From: Synaphobranchus kaupii
Lineage: Eukaryota > Chordata > Actinopteri > Anguilliformes > Synaphobranchidae
Reading direction: 5' to 3'
DNA length: 64,000 nucleotides
Assembly: GCA_029718625.1 (NCBI GenBank)
Contig: CM056383.1
Coordinates: forward strand, 16,033,897 to 16,097,896
Positions 38,001 to 51,800 of the stretch are shown here, in pieces. How positions within the stretch are numbered: position 1 is the first letter of the stretch; each line of letters opens with the position of its first letter. The notes under the pieces are model-generated. The model was not told the origin of the DNA, did not search any database, and saw only the letters and a list, made by a program, of their open reading frames with translations. The translations under genes and the position numbers were made by a program.

Positions 38001-41000
38001 GAGCAGTGCTACACTGCACATCTCTAAGCCCCAATTCAGTACAGCAGTGCTACACTGCACATCTCTAAGCCCCATTTCAGTAGAGCAGTGCTACACTGCA
38101 CATCTCTTTAAACCCCATTTCAGTAGAGCAGTGCTACACTGCACATCTCTTTAAGCTCCATTTCAGTAGAGTAGTGCTACACTGCATATCTCTTTAAGCC
38201 CCATTTCAGTAGAGCAGTGCTACACTGCACATCACTTTAAGCTCCATTTCAGTAGAGCAGTGTTACAATGCACATCTCTTTAAGCCCCATTTCAGTAGAG
38301 CAGTGCTACACTGCACATCTCTTTAAGCCCCATTTCAGTAGAGCAGCGCTACACTGCACGTCGTTTTAACCCTGGTATTATGTTTCGGTCAATTTGACAC
38401 CATTCAGTGTTTGACGTATCTTAAAAACCAGTTGACCTTATTTTTTTCATCTTGATACTATATGACTTTTCCTAATTTGTTGGTATTAAATAGTAAACAC
38501 GCAATAAACATAATGCTATGTTTTCAAAAGTTTTGTACCAACTTTGTATACAATTTGTGGGGTAACTGTATAAAATGTAAGAAAATATACAACCTTTTTT
38601 AATTTTTCAATCAGATTTTTTTGTGGGTGATTCTGGTGGCAGTTTCCCATACAGGTTTCAAACTTTCACTTACCTCAGGCTCTAAAATGAGACGTTTCTC
38701 ACAGATTTTTAATATTTAGGGATAAAAGGCTAGTCGATAGGGAGACACACAAAAGGCGACACAGAAAGTGTCAAACTTTTTCTATTATACAATAGATTTT
38801 TCTATTATTCCACATAATATGAGGGTCCCATTGCAGTACACAACACAAAACAGCTGGGCTGTAACCAGTTATTGAAAACAAGCCATAAAACATCCTTATA
38901 ATTACCACAATGCCAATATATGCACAACCATTATAATTTTTTTCCCCTTTATAGTGAATTACAATTACATTTCAAACAAACATATTTTTAAAAAGGAAGT
39001 GAAGAAAGTAGCTCTTTTAAAGAGTGCATCAGCAATGTCCGACCCCGGTCCCTGTATAATACGGTGCATAACATAATGTGCACTTATAGAGAGGGGAAAA
39101 CCTCACCGTAACGTAAGTGCTTGTAATTAACCCTGTGTCCTGACACAGAAGTGTACTAATGTGTAGAGCACAGCAAGCGGAATAAATCCCTCTCAAGCAG
39201 GTAGTAATGAAACACTGGATCTGGAGGCCTGCAGAGCCATTATCTGCACTCTTGAGACAGAATAAAAAGCGCAGACAAGCAAAGCGAATAACACGTTAGC
39301 AGCAGGCTAATTAAACCGTGTGATCGCTATAAATGGAGCAGCGGCGGCGGCGGCGGCGCGTTTAAAACGCCACCTCCTCCTCCTCCTCCTCTGTGGCGAC
39401 ACCCTGCACCGCGATGCGGGATTTACACCAAAAGCGTTTTGCCGCGTAGTGTCACAGGTATACGTCGCTGGTACTGAAAATTAGTGTTGTTAAGGTGGGC
39501 GTTCCTTTCTGGTGTCAGTCATTTTTGAGGATCAGAGGGGATTTTCTTCAGATTTCATTAGCTTTCTCTAGGCTGCAACATGCGAGTGACAATTTAAAAA
39601 ATATTTAAAAATAAAAAAAACATACAAAATGAGACACTGCGGAGAGTAACCTAAATACATCTGCAAGTGGTGTGTGTGCATGTGTGTCTATATACAGCGA
39701 ATGCTGTAATTATTCCTGGATCTAGAACATTTTAATTGGCTGTAATAAAAACCTTGACAACCACTGCAGATATAACAGAGCTATGAAATGACATTCCAAT
39801 GTACTAATTAGTTAACAGGAAGTTGAACGTAGTAGCTACCTACATATCTAGTTAAGCAAGTTAGCTCATCAGCTGAAGAGATAAACTAGATAAACTGTTA
39901 GCCATGGAGTTGGAAAGTGGGACAAAACTATTGGCTATTTTCATCTCACTTGACAGGGATTAATAGTAATTACAATCTGCGTTCAAATTCGAATATGCTT
40001 TTTAAAGTACCTCGCCCCTTCTCTGAATTTGGAAACTGGCATTTGCTTATAATGCACCTTGGACATGGAACAATGGTACAAAAAAACTAAAGATGGTTAG
40101 CCCTGTTACTTTGGCTAAATTCAAAGACTTGATTCATAACACTGTAACTGAGAAATGTACATACTTCTAACCATGTGCCATTATCTTCATGTAATTATTT
40201 ATTTTTCTCAATTACTGTATTGTTTGAATGTTGTCTTGTACTGTTTTACTTATTGTATTCCTTGCAGCCGCTTGGCCAGGACACCCTTGTAAAAGAGATT
40301 TAATCTCATTGGGATTTTCCTGGTAAAATAAAGGATAAATAAAAAAAAATTTAAAAATAAAAAATTCTGCAAATTAGCGGGGGGCATATTTATAACCAAA
40401 GGTTGACTAGCTAGCTAAATAGCTACCTTTGAGTTAGTTAGCAAGCTGGTTTAAAAGGTTTTCAGCTTGTTTAATCAGCTAGAAGCTGGAATATAATTTG
40501 TTAAGCCAATTAGATAGAGAAGACTTAATAGCCAAAGCAATAGGACAAATTACGAATGATAGCAGCTACTGTATGGAAAAACAACGTCATATTGTAAAGT
40601 AGCAACTTCATCAGGGCTACATAGCTACACGGTTCACCCAATATGCATGTAAAAACCCTCAAATTAAAGCTGAAAATCTGCACTTTAACCTCATAGTCAC
40701 TGTTTCATTTCAAATCCAATGATCTGGAATACAGAGCCAAAACAGCAAAAATTGTGTCACTGCCCTCAATCTTTTGGTCCCCACTGTATATACATTGAGG
40801 CATCATAAATTTAGGGAAATTCCAAAACCGTGAGGATTCATTTCTCCTCCATTTTGAATGGAAATGACTTGTTCTGAAGAGATGACCCTCCTTCTTTCAT
40901 GACTGGTTTTGCGCACTGGCCGGTCATGGCGATTTTCAGTGGAAAATGAAATATTTTTATCATGAGCGAATAGTGCAGTACTCACGATTTGCACCGCTGG

Positions 41001-44000
41001 TCGCCGAAGCGGCTGCATAGGTCATTTCAGAGTTACCATATCATCCGTATTGCTCTGTGGCCACTGCTCTCTCAAACTCTGAGACACACGATGACAACTT
41101 AAACCCCTTGTATCCATGTAGCGTTGATAAACAGGTGGCGAACTATATCTGATATTGAATGCACCAAATCCCCTCCAACCCATACCCCATAGCATTCCCA
41201 CCTTTTGTACCAATTCAGATTATGGTATTTTTATGGAGTTTTGATTTCTTAGGGTTTTTATGGATGTAATGTGCAGGGCCGTCCTAAAGGGTGGGCGAGG
41301 GCCCGGGGCGAGTCAACCTACGTGGGGCCCAGCTGTTTACGCGATGACATCATAGCTAACCCGTCATAGGCTTAAATAGTATCTATTATATAACTATGAA
41401 CAAAAAGGATTTACAGGCTACGACATCACACAAACCATCCATAGCCTATACAACCAACAAATTGAAGAATTAGTAGGCTATGCAATTACTCTGCCCTTGA
41501 ATTAAAATATTGTAATTAACAATAACAACTCGCCCACACTTTTGCTTAATTTCTCCAATTAAAATTAAAACAATAATACTGTGGGTTGTAGTAGGCTACG
41601 ATCATCTATGAACCATGAATTGTAGATTGTTCTATTAATTGAGGTGGACCATAAAATAATTGCAAAACTTCACGATGTTGAACACTAGCCTTTTCATTCT
41701 AAAGAGAGGTAAAAAACAGGCAGAGGGTGGGATATATAAATAAAAGTTTATGAATACTGACAGTATATTAAGAGATGCATAGCAGCAAGTCGCACCTACC
41801 AGAATTTGATTCAGCATTTTTTTTCACGCATATTTTCTCCGGATGATTCTAATCATTATTCCCTTTGTAGTAGGCCTACGTTTATGACAATGTTTGTGAA
41901 GACATACAGTTGAAGTCAGAAGTTTACATACACTTAGGTTGAACTCATTAAAACTCATTTTTAACCACTCCACAGATTTCATGTTAGCAAACGTATAGTG
42001 TTGGCTAGAATAGATTATTTCACTTTTAATTCGCTATATCACAATTCTAGTGGGTCAGAAGTTTACATACACTAAGTTGACATGTGCATTTAAATTTTTA
42101 ATATTTGGTCGGCTATATCCTTTGCATGCCATGACTTCCTGATGTCTGTGACCCAACAACATCAAAAGACTCTTGATATCTTATTTTTCTGGTACTCTTA
42201 CAAGCGATACTATAACATCTCCGAATTTGAATGGATCTCTATGGGAATTGGGGGGTGGACTAGATTTAGCTGTAAATTACACTGGAACAGTATGGAAAGG
42301 CATGGTTGGCTAAATAGTTCTAAGTCATCAAGGGTCTGACATATCAAACTTCAGACTTGCACTTCACTTCATGACACTTGAATATGCCACCCTCTGCCTG
42401 TCTTTTGCCTCTCTTTACAATAAAAAAATATGTTCAACCATCGTGACTCTTTGCAATTATTTTATGCTCCACCACAATCACTAGGACAATCTACTATTTG
42501 TGGTTCATAGCTATGCTCGTGTCACAATCCACAGTATTATCGTTTTTAAATGTTAACTACAATTTGAGCAAAAGAAAAGCGGGAGTTGAAAAACGGCACA
42601 CTTGCTCCAGCAGCGTTGACCTGCTCGTCCCTCCTTCACGTTTTTCTTTACAAATCTATCCAAGGAACCTTTCAATTTTACACTGAATTAATCTCTTTCA
42701 TTTTTCTTGTTTCTTTATTATGCTCCCGAGCTGTAGCCTACTTTCTGAATTTGTCTCGGTCTCTGCTGTTTGACTTTGCCAATTTGGCAGTTGCCACCTG
42801 ACTCGAAAAAAAAAAAAGAACAACTTTAAGCGAATATGAAAAATTCATAGCTCCACGCAGCTATGCAGTGTAGGGACGTAAGCCTATAGCTACTTCCCCA
42901 CATAACGTCACCTTTCCAAAACACTATTTAGGCTATTTTTATTTCCGAGTGTATGGGTGTGCTTCACAAAGATATATTAGACTATTTTAGATAAATGCAA
43001 TTTTATTTAAAAAAAGAAAAGAAATGGTTGTTATTTAAAGTTATTTCCCCTCTCACCGCGGGGCCCTGTGAGGTGCGGGGCCTGCAGCGGTCGCACTAGT
43101 TTCCCCCCCCAAAAGACGGCCCTGGTGATGTGTATGTATTCAGGGTTTGTATTTTGGTAATTGGATAGCACAGTAAGTGGTGCTTCAGTGATGCTGCTGG
43201 TGTGGAATGTTGCCCTGGCTAAGAGAGGCTGCTAAATGAATGTGAAGTTATATAATGTGATGAACAGAGTTGCAGTGAATCTAATGGTGGGTCAGGTGAC
43301 GGAGGTCCCCTGACCTGTGTGACGGGGATGTAGAGCGGCTCGCTGGAGTTCAGCAGGGTCAGCTTGCCGTGGGGGTGCAGGCGGCCCTCTGGTTTCAGCT
43401 TGGCCTTCCCCCCGTCAGGCGGGGCCCTCCTTCAGCTCCTCCGTGTCGCTCAGGCACTCGAAGAACTCGTCCTCGCTGTCGCTCCAGGAGTCCCAGGACT
43501 TCCCGAAGGAGGCCTCTGCCCCCCTCAGCGGACCCCAGCCGCCCGTTTTCGCACCCCGAAACCCTCCTCTCCCTCCCGGTCTCTGTGCCAGTGCCGCCCT
43601 TCCGCCCTTCGTCCCTGCTCCTCTTCCTCTCGATGCAACAGTTCAGCATCTGCAGGCGGGTATAAGGAACGGACTCAGCAAAGTGGTCGCCAGGGAAAAT
43701 AAAGCCGACAGGACAGACACAGCGTCACCTTACATACAAAAACCAGAGACAAGTTGAACCAATCACACAGCACATGGGTATCAACCAACAGAACACCACC
43801 ACTGGTGATTGGTGGAAACTTCTGGGCCATACCATGGGGATCGACGAACATCCACCAATCACCATGGCTGTTTTTACTTTGCCTGTACTGCATGACTAGT
43901 GGTGCTCCTCACTGACTTTCGAAACTCCACTGCGTTATCCTTCACATTCTCAGCACCGATGAACTGCTACTATCGCCCCCAACCCCTCGCAAACTCAGCC

Positions 44001-45835
44001 TCCCTCCTCCACAAAATCTGCAGAGTACCCCTGCCCCCCAGAGCTGCGCGCGCTACAGCACATTCAGTTCTGCTCTCATGACGGCTCTCGTGGTTCTAAC
44101 GGGCGTCCGGGCGGCACAGCGCAGAAGGATCCGGGCTTCGCACCCAGAAAGCGGCAGATTCAAGTGCCTAGTGGGACACGGCTCTTGCTCCGGCAAACAT
44201 ACAGCTGAGCAAATGGATCACGTGCAAAATGTTTGCTTGACAAGTCACCGTGGGTGAGAGCAATTTGTGAGCCAAAGTAACTACAAATAATATCTGAACA
44301 CCGACCGAGTGTTAGCTGGAACACGTATTTGTGAAACAAATAAATCAAGTGTGCATTAAAAAAATAAAATAAAAATGTTAATCCTTTTGTTGCTGGCGAG
44401 AGAAAGCTCTACCCACTGCATATATAAATTTAAAAAACACGGGCTCTATGGGGAATCGTATCAGAAACAATGTTATGTTATGAACGACGCAAGAAGCTGC
44501 CATCGTGTAGGTGTGGCTTCCTATTAAAGGAAATGTAGATAAAGAGGCGGTCCTCCGTTGCCGGGGTGGGGGGGGGGCATGGATATCAGTTTTTCTCAGC
44601 GACTTTATTACCACCTCGTCTCTCCGGAGGCATGGCGTGGGTGGGAAAGAAAAAAAAAGAAAAAACAAGCAGCAAAACAATGCCGTTTATAGCTGTGCCG
44701 CAGACTCCCAGAGCAGCCGTCATCCAGGACGACGACGCAAATGCCAACGCAAACAGCCGCCAGCGCAATCAAGAGCTCCGCGCTCACCTGCAGCTTCTGG
44801 TGAAGGAGGCAGCACCTCAGGTCCGGGGGGCCGCTGGCCAGTCTGAAAGAGAGGACGCGTTGGGGGAGGGGTTACTGTGGGGGGGGGAGGTGTGTGTGTG
44901 TGTGTGGGGCAGAAAATAGCAGGTTCTTGTTATTAACTGCTGCGGGGAGTGACCCAACGTGAACTTGGCTTTTACAGAAGCGTTTCCGTTGTCACAGTGA
45001 CCAGGACTGCAGTGTAAATCACAGCATGAGACAGAATCTGCAGCCAATCCTAAATCACCCCTAACTACAGGACAGGATGTGATGAGGTTTTTTATTTCTC
45101 TTTCTCAATCTCTCGCTTTCTTTCTCTCCCTCTCCCTCCATCTCCTCTCAGTACTGGAAAATATAAGCCTTTCCAAAATACACATCGCATTTTTCAAATG
45201 CTTCTGCCTTACCCTCACAGAAAACTGTGAGAGGATACACCTTGAGGACAAAAACAAAAACCAAGGCATTTCTACTCTAACTGCAGTGATAAACACTCAC
45301 AGGCTACAATCACAGGCTACAATCACAGGCTACACTCACAGGCTACAATCACAGGCTACACTCACAGGCTACAATCACAGGCTACAAGCACAGCCCCCCC
45401 CCCCCCCCCATTTGTTCAAAGCTAATGAGAGAAGTAAGCATGGACGCAGGCTCAACCAGGCCAAACCAGGACAGGAATTCAAGGACTACCATCCAAACCC
45501 CACCTACCGCTCCCTCGCTATGGACTACAATCAGTGCGCAGCCCCCCGTTCGTATAACCCCATCTTGATTTGATCCTGAGCCCTTCAGTATTTCGGCTTT
45601 TTTGGGGAACTGTTTTTACCATTTCATCTTCGTACTTCTTTGTTTGTTTGTTTCTAAAGGAGGCCGGACAGTCTGGCCTCCTTTTGTATTTTTAGCCTTA
45701 TTCAGACGGGCAGAAAGCAGAGGGGGACTGCGCCGCGCGTCTCTCCGTCTTACTTCCTCTATATTTTCTGTTGAGCACTTTTGAGTTTCAAATGAGCAGC
45801 AGGGAAGGTGTAAAGAAAACAAAGTACTATTAGTC

Positions 45836-45867
<32 letters not shown>

Positions 45868-48800
45868 AATGAGGAGCAGGTGTGTGGTGTTGTACACAGC
45901 GGAGCTCTCTGCTGTTGGGGCCTTGTCTGACTGGCTCCAGGGAGCCCGAGGGTGTTCGCGGGTTGGCGGCTCTGCTCACCCGTACACCAGGTGGTTGTTC
46001 TCCCAGCGGTAGCGCATCTCCAGCACAAACTCCTGCCACAGGTGTGCCACGCCCCGCACTCCCCCATGGTAGAAGTTCACCATGCAGAGGCAGAGCGACA
46101 GGCGGTAGGTCAGGCTGTCCGAGGGCGCCGACTTCAGCTGGTTGTACAGTTTCTGAGGGGAGAAACAGCACTTCACAGTCAGTTCACCCAGACAGCCTGC
46201 GGTTCTCCAAAAAACTCTCAGCTCTGTGGACAACCTGGCAACAGACAGAAACGAAGGCACCGCCCCCAATTAACCGTAGGCCTGAGTGGTCAAACCAGAC
46301 CAGTGGTGCTGCTCCCTGTTCTGCGGGAGCAGCACGGCTGTTCTGCACCTCAGTCGTTATAAACTTCCCCGTTTACCCCCGGGGTGCCCGGAGCTAGTCA
46401 TCAGTATTCACAGACTAAAAGATCTGCAGTATTTCTAGCTTCGAGCAATTAATATTAAGATACATGCTGGCGTTTTGCATTCAGACAAGCTGTGCCGAAT
46501 GGAAGCTCTTGAGGCAAGCAGAAGTGTGGCTCAGACGTACATAGTCCTCCGACTCCTTGTCCACCTTGGATTCGGCGTTCGATTGAGTGGCCTTGCTATC
46601 ACTTCCTTCAGAGGGTCTCTCGGTAGCATCTGGAAATAGATACTGGACAGACACGCGCAAGGGCAACCGTTAGCGGTGAAAATGTTTGCGTCCTCTGGCC
46701 GATGTTTCATTTACCAACCGATTCACCGCCGAGCCTCAATTCAAGACTCCAAATTCAGGCCGGGTAAGGCACCACATTATGTTTCTGGGCTAGGAGCACA
46801 CCTCCGGCCCATTTCTAAAGGGTGTGACCTCAATGTAATGATGCATATTTTAGGATAGTCCACAAGAGCACTGTGGGATAAACTGCTAAAAGAAACAGAA
46901 TATCACATAACTAAACAGCAAAGGGAAACAAAAAAGAAAGTACTTATCACCGTGGTAGAAAAGATAAAAAAATAAAATCCAATTTTGGGTGCATGTTGAG
47001 CACGACTCCAGATGCGTTTGATTGGCAGTTGAGGAAAGGCGGGACCTTACCAGCAGGATGGAGTTCAGTACGTCGTTGCTGAGCGGCGACTCTTCGACGC
47101 GGCGGTGCCGGCGGATCCGCTTGCGTGCGCTGTGGACCATGTTGGACACGGACAGCCGGGACATGGGCACCGTGCTGGGCTCCGTCAGTTTGGACAGAGC
47201 GTGGCTGATGTCGCTGTTCTCTGTGGGACGCAGGTCGTGTCACTCGGGTCGTGGGGGCGGGGCCTATGGTCTGGGGCTGAAACTGTTGATCGGTTTCTTA
47301 TACTCTGCTAGCACCTGCGCCCTCTAGTGGCAAGATATCATTACTGCTGGAGCTACTCAACTGGCAGATAGTCTGTCAGAAATTGAGGGACAGCTAACTT
47401 CAAGGCTGTCTTCACCCAATCACAGCCAGTGTGTTCTTACCTTTGCCCTCTTCCTCAAGAGAATTCCTCCCCAGAATATCTTCAGTGGACTCTTTCCGAC
47501 AGCACAGCTTAAAGAACTCCATCAAGAAGTCACCTAAGAGACGGCAGCAGACATCAATGCTTATGGCCTTACATTTGACATGGCTTGCCTGAGGATACAG
47601 CGGTCTCTGGTACCTGTGACACCTTAGAATTGACCCTGCAAACTTCCAGTAACAAACCCAGTTCCCCATCTACAATCCCACACCAGCATGTAAGACAGCA
47701 GCCATAGGCCACTGACATGAGCAACCTGCAGACTGGGGCAACTAGCCCTCCATTTAGTTTCTGAGGTAGTCGTGGAAAAACTGGGCGGTAGATCATTTAG
47801 TATTTAAATTATCTCAGGGGGAAAAAAACCCAAACGCCAAATCAGATTGGTGCAGCTGGGGAAGGGGCAGGTCTTACCCAATAAGCACTGGGGATTGTCC
47901 GCTTTCCTGACTCTCACTGACCAATGGGGAGCCTGAAGAGGATCCAAATCACTGTGGAGACACACAGAAAACCCTCGTCTGTAAATGCATATACCTTAAG
48001 ACAGACAGAGATAAAAACATCTCCATTTCCTTGACTATGCCAGGACAGGGTATACATACTGACGCACTATAAACAATGGCACAAAACTTAAAGAGCTCAT
48101 CTACCCCTTCCTGTGAATGAGATGCAAATTTAAGTAAGGAATAAGAATGCTAATTTTATGCCGCGAGTTACTTTTCGCCCCTTCAACACAAACTTGCACA
48201 AAGAAATCCTTTGGTGCGAATAAATTTAAATTTAAACTCGCTTCCAACGTGATGCTAAGACACTCCATAATCTGCACCATCTGGTAACAGGAATTCATAA
48301 GGAGAGCCACGGTTCAGTGTTTTAGAAGGGTGATGACACCTTGATCTGACAAATACGTCATCTGCAGGGTTTTTTTTTTGCCGGGAGGTGCGTATGTAAT
48401 GAACAAAAATCAACTTACACCTTTATCAACGCATGCCGCACAGTCAGAAAGGACAGATGTTCCGTACTTACGAATACACATCATTATCCACCACAATCCC
48501 TTCGGTCAGCTGCGGCCACGTGGTTGCCAGATGTAGCTCACTGACAACACAATAAAGAGGTGGTTTAATTTCTTTACGAAACGCGAAATCACATTTAGCT
48601 TAGCTGCTTACCGTTACGGAGGCATGCTAATCGGCGTGTCAAATAAAACACACTAAACCCAACCACATTAAATCTGTATTTGAAATAGAGAACAAGCACT
48701 GATCGTTCCTGTATGACGAGTGACAGCACAAAACGTTACTAGGGCTGCACAATATGGAAATTCTTAGGGCGATATCACCACACGCTATTTTGACCATAAT

Positions 48801-51800
48801 AGCGGATATTGATGTTGATACCTCCCTATTTTACATTACAGCATAAACACAAACTGCAACTAAGTTCCCACATTCATGGAGAAAATAGATGTGCATTTTA
48901 AACGGTGTAGATGACTTCAATTTATGAAGGAAAAATGTAATAACTGTTATTTACAGCACAAAATATTTACAGTACATAACTTGCTTACTGTATTATTATG
49001 CAGAGCATGAGTCTATAGAGACAGAGAGTCTATGAGTCTCTGTAACACCTTGCTTGTTAAGCCTGATTTATACTTCGACGTGCTACCCTTTCGACAAGTG
49101 CTGAGCGACAAAATGAAGACGTCGCATGACATTTGGCATTTACACTTCGGCGAAGGTCTGCAGTGAGGGTTCTGTTGTCTCTATGGTAACGAGACGCCAA
49201 ACTCCTGGCCGTTTGTTTGCATTTCCTAAAACATGACAGCGCTCTGTGAAATTATTCAGATTATGGAGGAGGAAGACATTTTTAATCTAGGCTATTTTTT
49301 CCCTGAATGGAAAAAATAATGGTTTGTCCGTCCCATATACTAAACGAGGGAAAACCAGGGGGAATACGTTCTTGTTAAACAGGTGCGTGAAATTCTTGAT
49401 GAAGACGCGCATTTCAAATATTTTAGGATAAAATTGAAATAAGAAATGTTGCACTCAGTAGATAAGAGTAGTCACAGTTGCATCTAGAAAAAATCAATGT
49501 AGAGAAAAAGGTGTCAAGAGCACTCTGTAGATATTAGACACAGTCGTCTAGCAAAAATAGGTATTTAATAGACATTTAAAGTACATAGCACTAGTGCAAA
49601 AAAGACTAGAGCAAGCAAACGTTTTCAGCTACATGCTTTTTTCAGTGCTCAGTTCACATCAAGTAAAATTCTGCTAATGAGATAACGATATACAGGTGGA
49701 GTAATTGGGGATATTTTAGGATGTCAGCCAACCTACTATGACGTTCTCTGCGACATAAAATTCTAGAGGTGCGGGACTTTCTTCCAGTTGTAAATAAGGC
49801 ATTTCTTCCTCTCAACATTTGTCGAAAGGGTTGTGTAACAAAGTATAAATCAGACTGAAGACTAGTGAAATGATAAATTACATATAAATAACAAATAAAA
49901 GATGTTCATATGACTATGATAAGGCTACTTTCCTATGCTATTATCGATTGGTACCAATAGAACCCTGCTATTATCACACCCCTAGATTTTACTTTGCACA
50001 GCTGAGCCTCAAGCTTGGGTGACATCTACAGTGCCCTTGAGGAGGAGTCTAATGTGTGTTGTTACCCTGGGAACAGTAAGTACCTACCTGATGGGGTCTT
50101 CACAGGCCCCAAAGGGGAGTTTACCAAACTCCACCCCACCCACTTCTCCAGCCAGGAGGGCATCGAAATCTGCAGGAAAAAATCAATTTACATGCATTTC
50201 AAAGGTGAAAGTGTGAAGCAGGAGACACCAGCACCTTCAATGATTCAGTGCCTAAGAATGGCATAGTTAGCAAAACTATCTGCAAACCTGCACTTCATTC
50301 AATAAAGAAAACAAGACGGCTTGTAGAATACGGCGTTAAGACCACTTAAATTATCAGGGTCTCGGAGTAATGAAGTTATCAAGGTCTCTTCTATGGACAA
50401 ACAAACTCGGCAGAGAGAGGAATCTGGGATGACTGGCTGACAGCTTGGCTCCGGGTGCTCGACCCGTTTTAAGCTCTTTTTCATCTCTCACTCCAACAGG
50501 ACAAAACCCCCCAAAAAACAACAACACACAAGGGAAAATTAGACCTGTCTGTCAAGCCTCATTCTTTTCAGAGAAGTGTCGGAGTTATGAAAAGCCTGCG
50601 TGCCTCGATCCTAAAGCTTTCAACCCCCCCAACACCCCCCCCCCCGCCCCCCCCACCCCCACTGCCGCCCCACCCCCACCCTGTGCCTTCTCAGAACCTG
50701 CTCAGACTGAAGGATCCCTTCACAGTGCAGAACAGAAGCCTGAAAGCAGAGCACTTAACATTTCAACGACCCAAATCTGCGGTTTGAGGGGCAAGCGAGA
50801 GAAAAAATAAAAAATAAAAAAAACCTAGAAGCTGTGGTGGGGAGAGTTTTGAGGTTTAAAGGTTTAGCACAAGGGTCTTGTCTCGGTACTGACAGCTGCT
50901 ATTGTAGGGGTCACGCTGCCAATTCACCTACCGAAGTGCCGTCGTCTTTGTCGTGTGCTTGAAGGGTAAAACGCCTCCACTTACTGAAGGCGCGAGGCTG
51001 TTATTATGCCTACCTGGGGGCTGCTGGGGCCAGGAACACTGCTGCCAGTCCTGAAGGACGTACGTGAACCTGATGGCTATGTTGATGGGCGGCAGCGGGG
51101 TGAGAGGACAGCCCTGCGCGGGTTGACAGGGAGACATTTAGCGTTAGCCTTGCTACGCTGCTGACCACCCGGACAGACAGGAGTTCAAAAATCACATAAT
51201 CCTGCTTCTGCCACTCAGGGGGAAAAAAAAACAAAACACTGAGAAGCGAAACTAGGGCTTCTCTCTCTCGAAAATGACCTTCATTCGGCACATTAATAAT
51301 TACAGATTCATTTATTTTAAGCTCTCAGGGAATAGGCGGTAATTGAGAATAAGCTCTGGGTAAAGTGGCTGCTCTGACACACCACATCATGTTCCTTTTG
51401 TTAGTTCATTCCCCGAGTCTTAGCTTCCCAGAGAACCCACCGCTGGTGCCTTTTAAGATGCAACTGTGTGAGAGACCGAACAAAAGAGGGGGCACTCAAC
51501 AGGAGAGGGCAGCCCCCCTTACTCACAATCTTGGACTTGAAGATGTCCAGCAGGCCGGACAGGTGGTTGTACTGACTGGGCACTTTGCGGAGGTGGACCA
51601 TCTCGAAGTCGGTGCGCACACCCGGCCCCTGGCACTCCCCAGCGTACATCCGTCGCCATTTCTGCTGGATCTGGACGAACACAGGAACCTGGCTGTTCCG
51701 TAGAGGGTGGGGGTGTGGGTACGTTCAAATACACGCCAGTACAATGCCATGACAATCCCCATTCATCATAGCGCTTTCCCTAAGGACAAGGGAGCATCTC

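Larger units (their letters stand above)
44843..45979 (-). other. rab3gap1 intron 15, contents
   Basis: The intron holds a 13-bp array with a C run (45290-45410) and an (ATT)n run; otherwise nothing is recognised. Confidence 0.55.

Noticed and set aside
37702..38068. ORFs of SLSSISVQQR and LRDVQCSATLLKRG type
   Set aside because: Readings of the 41-bp minisatellite of intron 17.
43364..43757. Plus-strand ORFs of 98-112 codons over exon 17
   Set aside because: Antisense to the GC-rich exon 17 of rab3gap1; no independent support.
45882..46397. 171- and 136-codon plus-strand ORFs over rab3gap1 exon 15
   Set aside because: They lie antisense to a conserved coding exon in a GC-rich stretch; shadows of the real gene.
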